A stretch of 7,535 nucleotides of DNA from Candidatus Omnitrophota bacterium. Lineage in GTDB: Bacteria > Omnitrophota > Koll11 > Gygaellales > Profunditerraquicolaceae. The number at the start of each line of letters is the position of its first letter. Positions within the stretch are counted from its first letter, which is position 1. Shown piece after piece: positions 6,823 through 7,535 of the stretch. The stretch spans positions 1 to 7,535 of the forward strand of contig JAQUNE010000001.1 of NCBI GenBank assembly GCA_028717765.1. Reading direction: 5' to 3'. The notes under the pieces were generated by a model. That model saw only the letters and a list, made by a program, of their open reading frames with translations. It had not been told where the DNA came from and made no database searches. Made by a program: the position numbers and the translations under genes.

Positions 6823-7056
6823 ATGAAGAAAAATTGGCAGAAGCCAAAATTGACAATATTGGTTCGCGATCTTTCAGGGGCAAAAGGGGAAACAGTATTG
6901 GTTACTTGTAAAATGCTCGGTGGCTCCTGGAATGGCCCATTTTTACAGGTTCAGCTGTGTTATAATCAGGTTATCTGCGAATATAGGGCCTGTCGTCCTG
7001 GCCAAGTACAGAACTATTGCGGTGAAGGATTTTGCAGCAATCTTTCCGCGAGCTGA
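6823..7056 (+). CDS. Candidate modified-peptide (RiPP) precursor 2, Cys-rich
   Basis: This is a peptide of 77 residues of unknown function, paralogous to its upstream neighbour at the N-terminus only. Residues 1-30 read MKKNWQKPKLTILVR, then ETVLVTCK, matching the neighbour at Trp5, Pro8, Leu10, Arg15 and VL-x-x-CK, with three extra residues between the Arg and VL. The remaining 47 residues differ completely: six Cys in all (29, 46, 52, 57, 66, 71), with several Gly, Gln and aromatic residues, and a Ser-rich end. ATG 6823 is chosen because it aligns with the neighbour's start. The frame is open further upstream, but that part lies inside the other gene and has no paralogue match. No clear ribosome binding site is seen, so coupling to the upstream stop (seven bases away) is likely. 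A constant leader with a variable Cys-rich core suggests a different mature product from the same machinery. Confidence 0.7.
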   Translation: MKKNWQKPKLTILVRDLSGAKGETVLVTCKMLGGSWNGPFLQVQLCYNQVICEYRACRPGQVQNYCGEGFCSNLSAS

Positions 7057-7077
7057 TTTTATTATTATCCTACCTTA

Positions 7078-7101
7078 GGCTGATTCCAGCCAGTTTTAAA
7101 T
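7078..7101 (+). terminator. Modest hairpin plus T tracts after the peptide genes
   Basis: GGCTG (7078-7082) pairs with CAGCC (7087-7091) around an ATTC loop, and two T-rich stretches follow within ten bases. It lies 21 bases after the second peptide's stop and just before the next promoter. The stem is only five base pairs, so it is probably a weak intrinsic terminator. Confidence 0.5.
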
Positions 7102-7135
7102 TTTTACTCAATCCTCAAAAAATACAAAAAAAATA

Positions 7136-7163
7136 TTGACAAATTAAAATTTTAGTATATACT
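7136..7163 (+). promoter_or_regulatory. Strong sigma70-type promoter for tRNA-Thr and rpmG
   Basis: TTGACA (7136-7141) is a perfect -35 box. TATACT (7158-7163), one mismatch from TATAAT, follows after 16 bases. The surrounding sequence is very AT-rich, including an A-rich stretch upstream that could act as an UP element. Such a strong promoter fits stable RNA and ribosomal protein genes. The predicted start is near 7170, giving a leader of about 110 bases before the tRNA. Confidence 0.85.
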
Positions 7164-7170
7164 TTAGTTT

Positions 7171-7250
7171 CTACATAATTCCCCATAAATCGTTGTGTAG
7201 CTAAAAATTCTAAGAATTTTATTAAATTTTTAGATGAGTGGGTTTTTTTT
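7171..7250 (+). other. Structured leader with competing hairpins and a T8 tract
   Basis: The 5' leader begins with a potential hairpin (7171-7179 with 7192-7200, nine pairs including two G-U; inner loop containing CCCC). It is followed by two mutually exclusive stems: 7201-7209 (CTAAAAATT) with 7225-7233 (AATTTTTAG), or 7204-7210 (AAAATTC) with 7214-7220 (GAATTTT). Bases 7243-7250 are eight T in a row after GTGGG, which could itself pair with the CCCCA in the first loop. This could be an attenuator-like leader or simply sequence removed by tRNA processing. No known riboswitch or T-box motif is recognised. No gene is visible between 7057 and 7283 apart from these sites. Confidence 0.4.
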
Positions 7251-7283
7251 ATTCTATGGTAATAGTTCCCGTGGTCTGCCTTT

Positions 7284-7356
7284 GCTGGAGTAGCTCAGTT
7301 GGTAGAGCACTTCCTTGGTAAGGAAGGGGTCACGGGTTCAATTCCCGTCTCCAGCT
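7284..7356 (+). tRNA. tRNA-Thr, anticodon GGT
   Basis: A complete cloverleaf folds. The acceptor stem is GCTGGAG with CTCCAGC (7284-7290 with 7349-7355), and the D stem is GCTC with GAGC around AGTTGGTA. The anticodon stem is CTTCC with GGAAG around TTGGTAA, giving anticodon GGT at 7317-7319. The variable loop is GGGTC, and the T stem is ACGGG with CCCGT around TTCAATT. The discriminator base is T at 7356. The 3' CCA is not encoded (TAA follows), so it must be added enzymatically. GGT reads the threonine codons ACC and ACT. It lies 31 bases before rpmG and is probably co-transcribed with it. Confidence 0.96.
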
Positions 7357-7387
7357 TAAAAGTTAAACGGGAAAAGAAAGTTTTGTT

Positions 7388-7535
7388 ATGCGTGAGACAA
7401 TAACTTTAGAATGCACGGTTTGCAAAAATAGAAATTATACTACCACGAAGAATAAGAAGTTGCATCAGGATAGGTTAGAGATTTCTAAATATTGCCGGTT
7501 TTGCCATAAACATACGCCACATAAAGAAATTAAAT
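7388..7535 (+). CDS. rpmG: 50S ribosomal protein L33, cut just before the stop codon
   Basis: L33 is a small protein of the large ribosomal subunit, located near the E site. The 49 visible residues cover the whole usual length: [20 protein letters not shown], then [14 protein letters not shown], ending IK. The final T of the window is probably the first base of a TAA, TAG or TGA. Cys9, Cys12, Cys36 and Cys39 form two CxxC pairs, making this the zinc-binding (C+) type. Some bacteria also carry a C-minus paralogue for zinc limitation. ATG 7388 is the only sensible start, and the upstream Shine-Dalgarno is weak (an A/G-rich stretch near 7371-7380). In many bacteria rpmG precedes secE, nusG and rplK, which are expected just beyond the window. 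Confidence 0.95.
   Translation, partial: MRETITLECTVCKNRNYTTTKNKKLHQDRLEISKYCRFCHKHTPHKEIK

Noticed and set aside
1..7535. CRISPR arrays, insertion sequences, phage genes or attachment sites
   Set aside because: No regularly spaced repeats, transposase or integrase frames, or terminal inverted repeats are visible. The tRNA-Thr 3' end is not duplicated elsewhere in the window.

Overview
The window looks like a piece of a Gram-negative bacterial chromosome. It carries SecF, a periplasmic SurA-type chaperone with a signal peptide, PdxA and RsmA. Genes are packed tightly on one strand, with overlaps of 11 and 28 bases, and there is no sign of phage or transposon. The compact Mfd, the mfd-surA-pdxA-rsmA order and the moderate AT content would fit an uncultured lineage such as Omnitrophota (PVC-related). 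That placement is inferred from gene order and general recollection. It is not proven by the sequence.

Layout, all on the + strand: the 3' part of secF (1-679); an 18-bp perfect hairpin (719-758) that probably terminates the sec transcript; a divergent CaCA-type cation exchanger (778-1923); a shortened Mfd-like translocase (1929-3830); a SurA-like chaperone whose parvulin domain has lost its usual signature (3820-4758); pdxA (4788-5747); and rsmA/ksgA (5720-6508). From the exchanger to rsmA the genes lie 5 or 29 bases apart or overlap, so they probably form one operon mixing transport, transcription-coupled repair, envelope folding, vitamin B6 synthesis and rRNA methylation.

A consensus-like promoter (6520-6547) then drives a small separate unit of two tandem peptide genes (6567-6815 and 6823-7056). 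They share an N-terminal pattern (MKK-x-W-x-x-P-x-L, an Arg, then VL-x-x-CK) but have unrelated Cys/Gly-rich C-terminal halves, and a modest hairpin follows. This is the most interesting part of the window. It looks like a pair of precursors of ribosomally made, modified peptides, although no modifying enzyme or exporter lies within the window.

The right end holds a very strong promoter (7136-7163), a structured leader of about 110 bases with competing hairpins and a T8 tract, a tRNA-Thr(GGT), and rpmG (ribosomal protein L33), which lacks only its stop codon at the window edge. This is probably the start of the widespread secE-nusG-rplKAJL-rpoBC region, which would lie just beyond the window.
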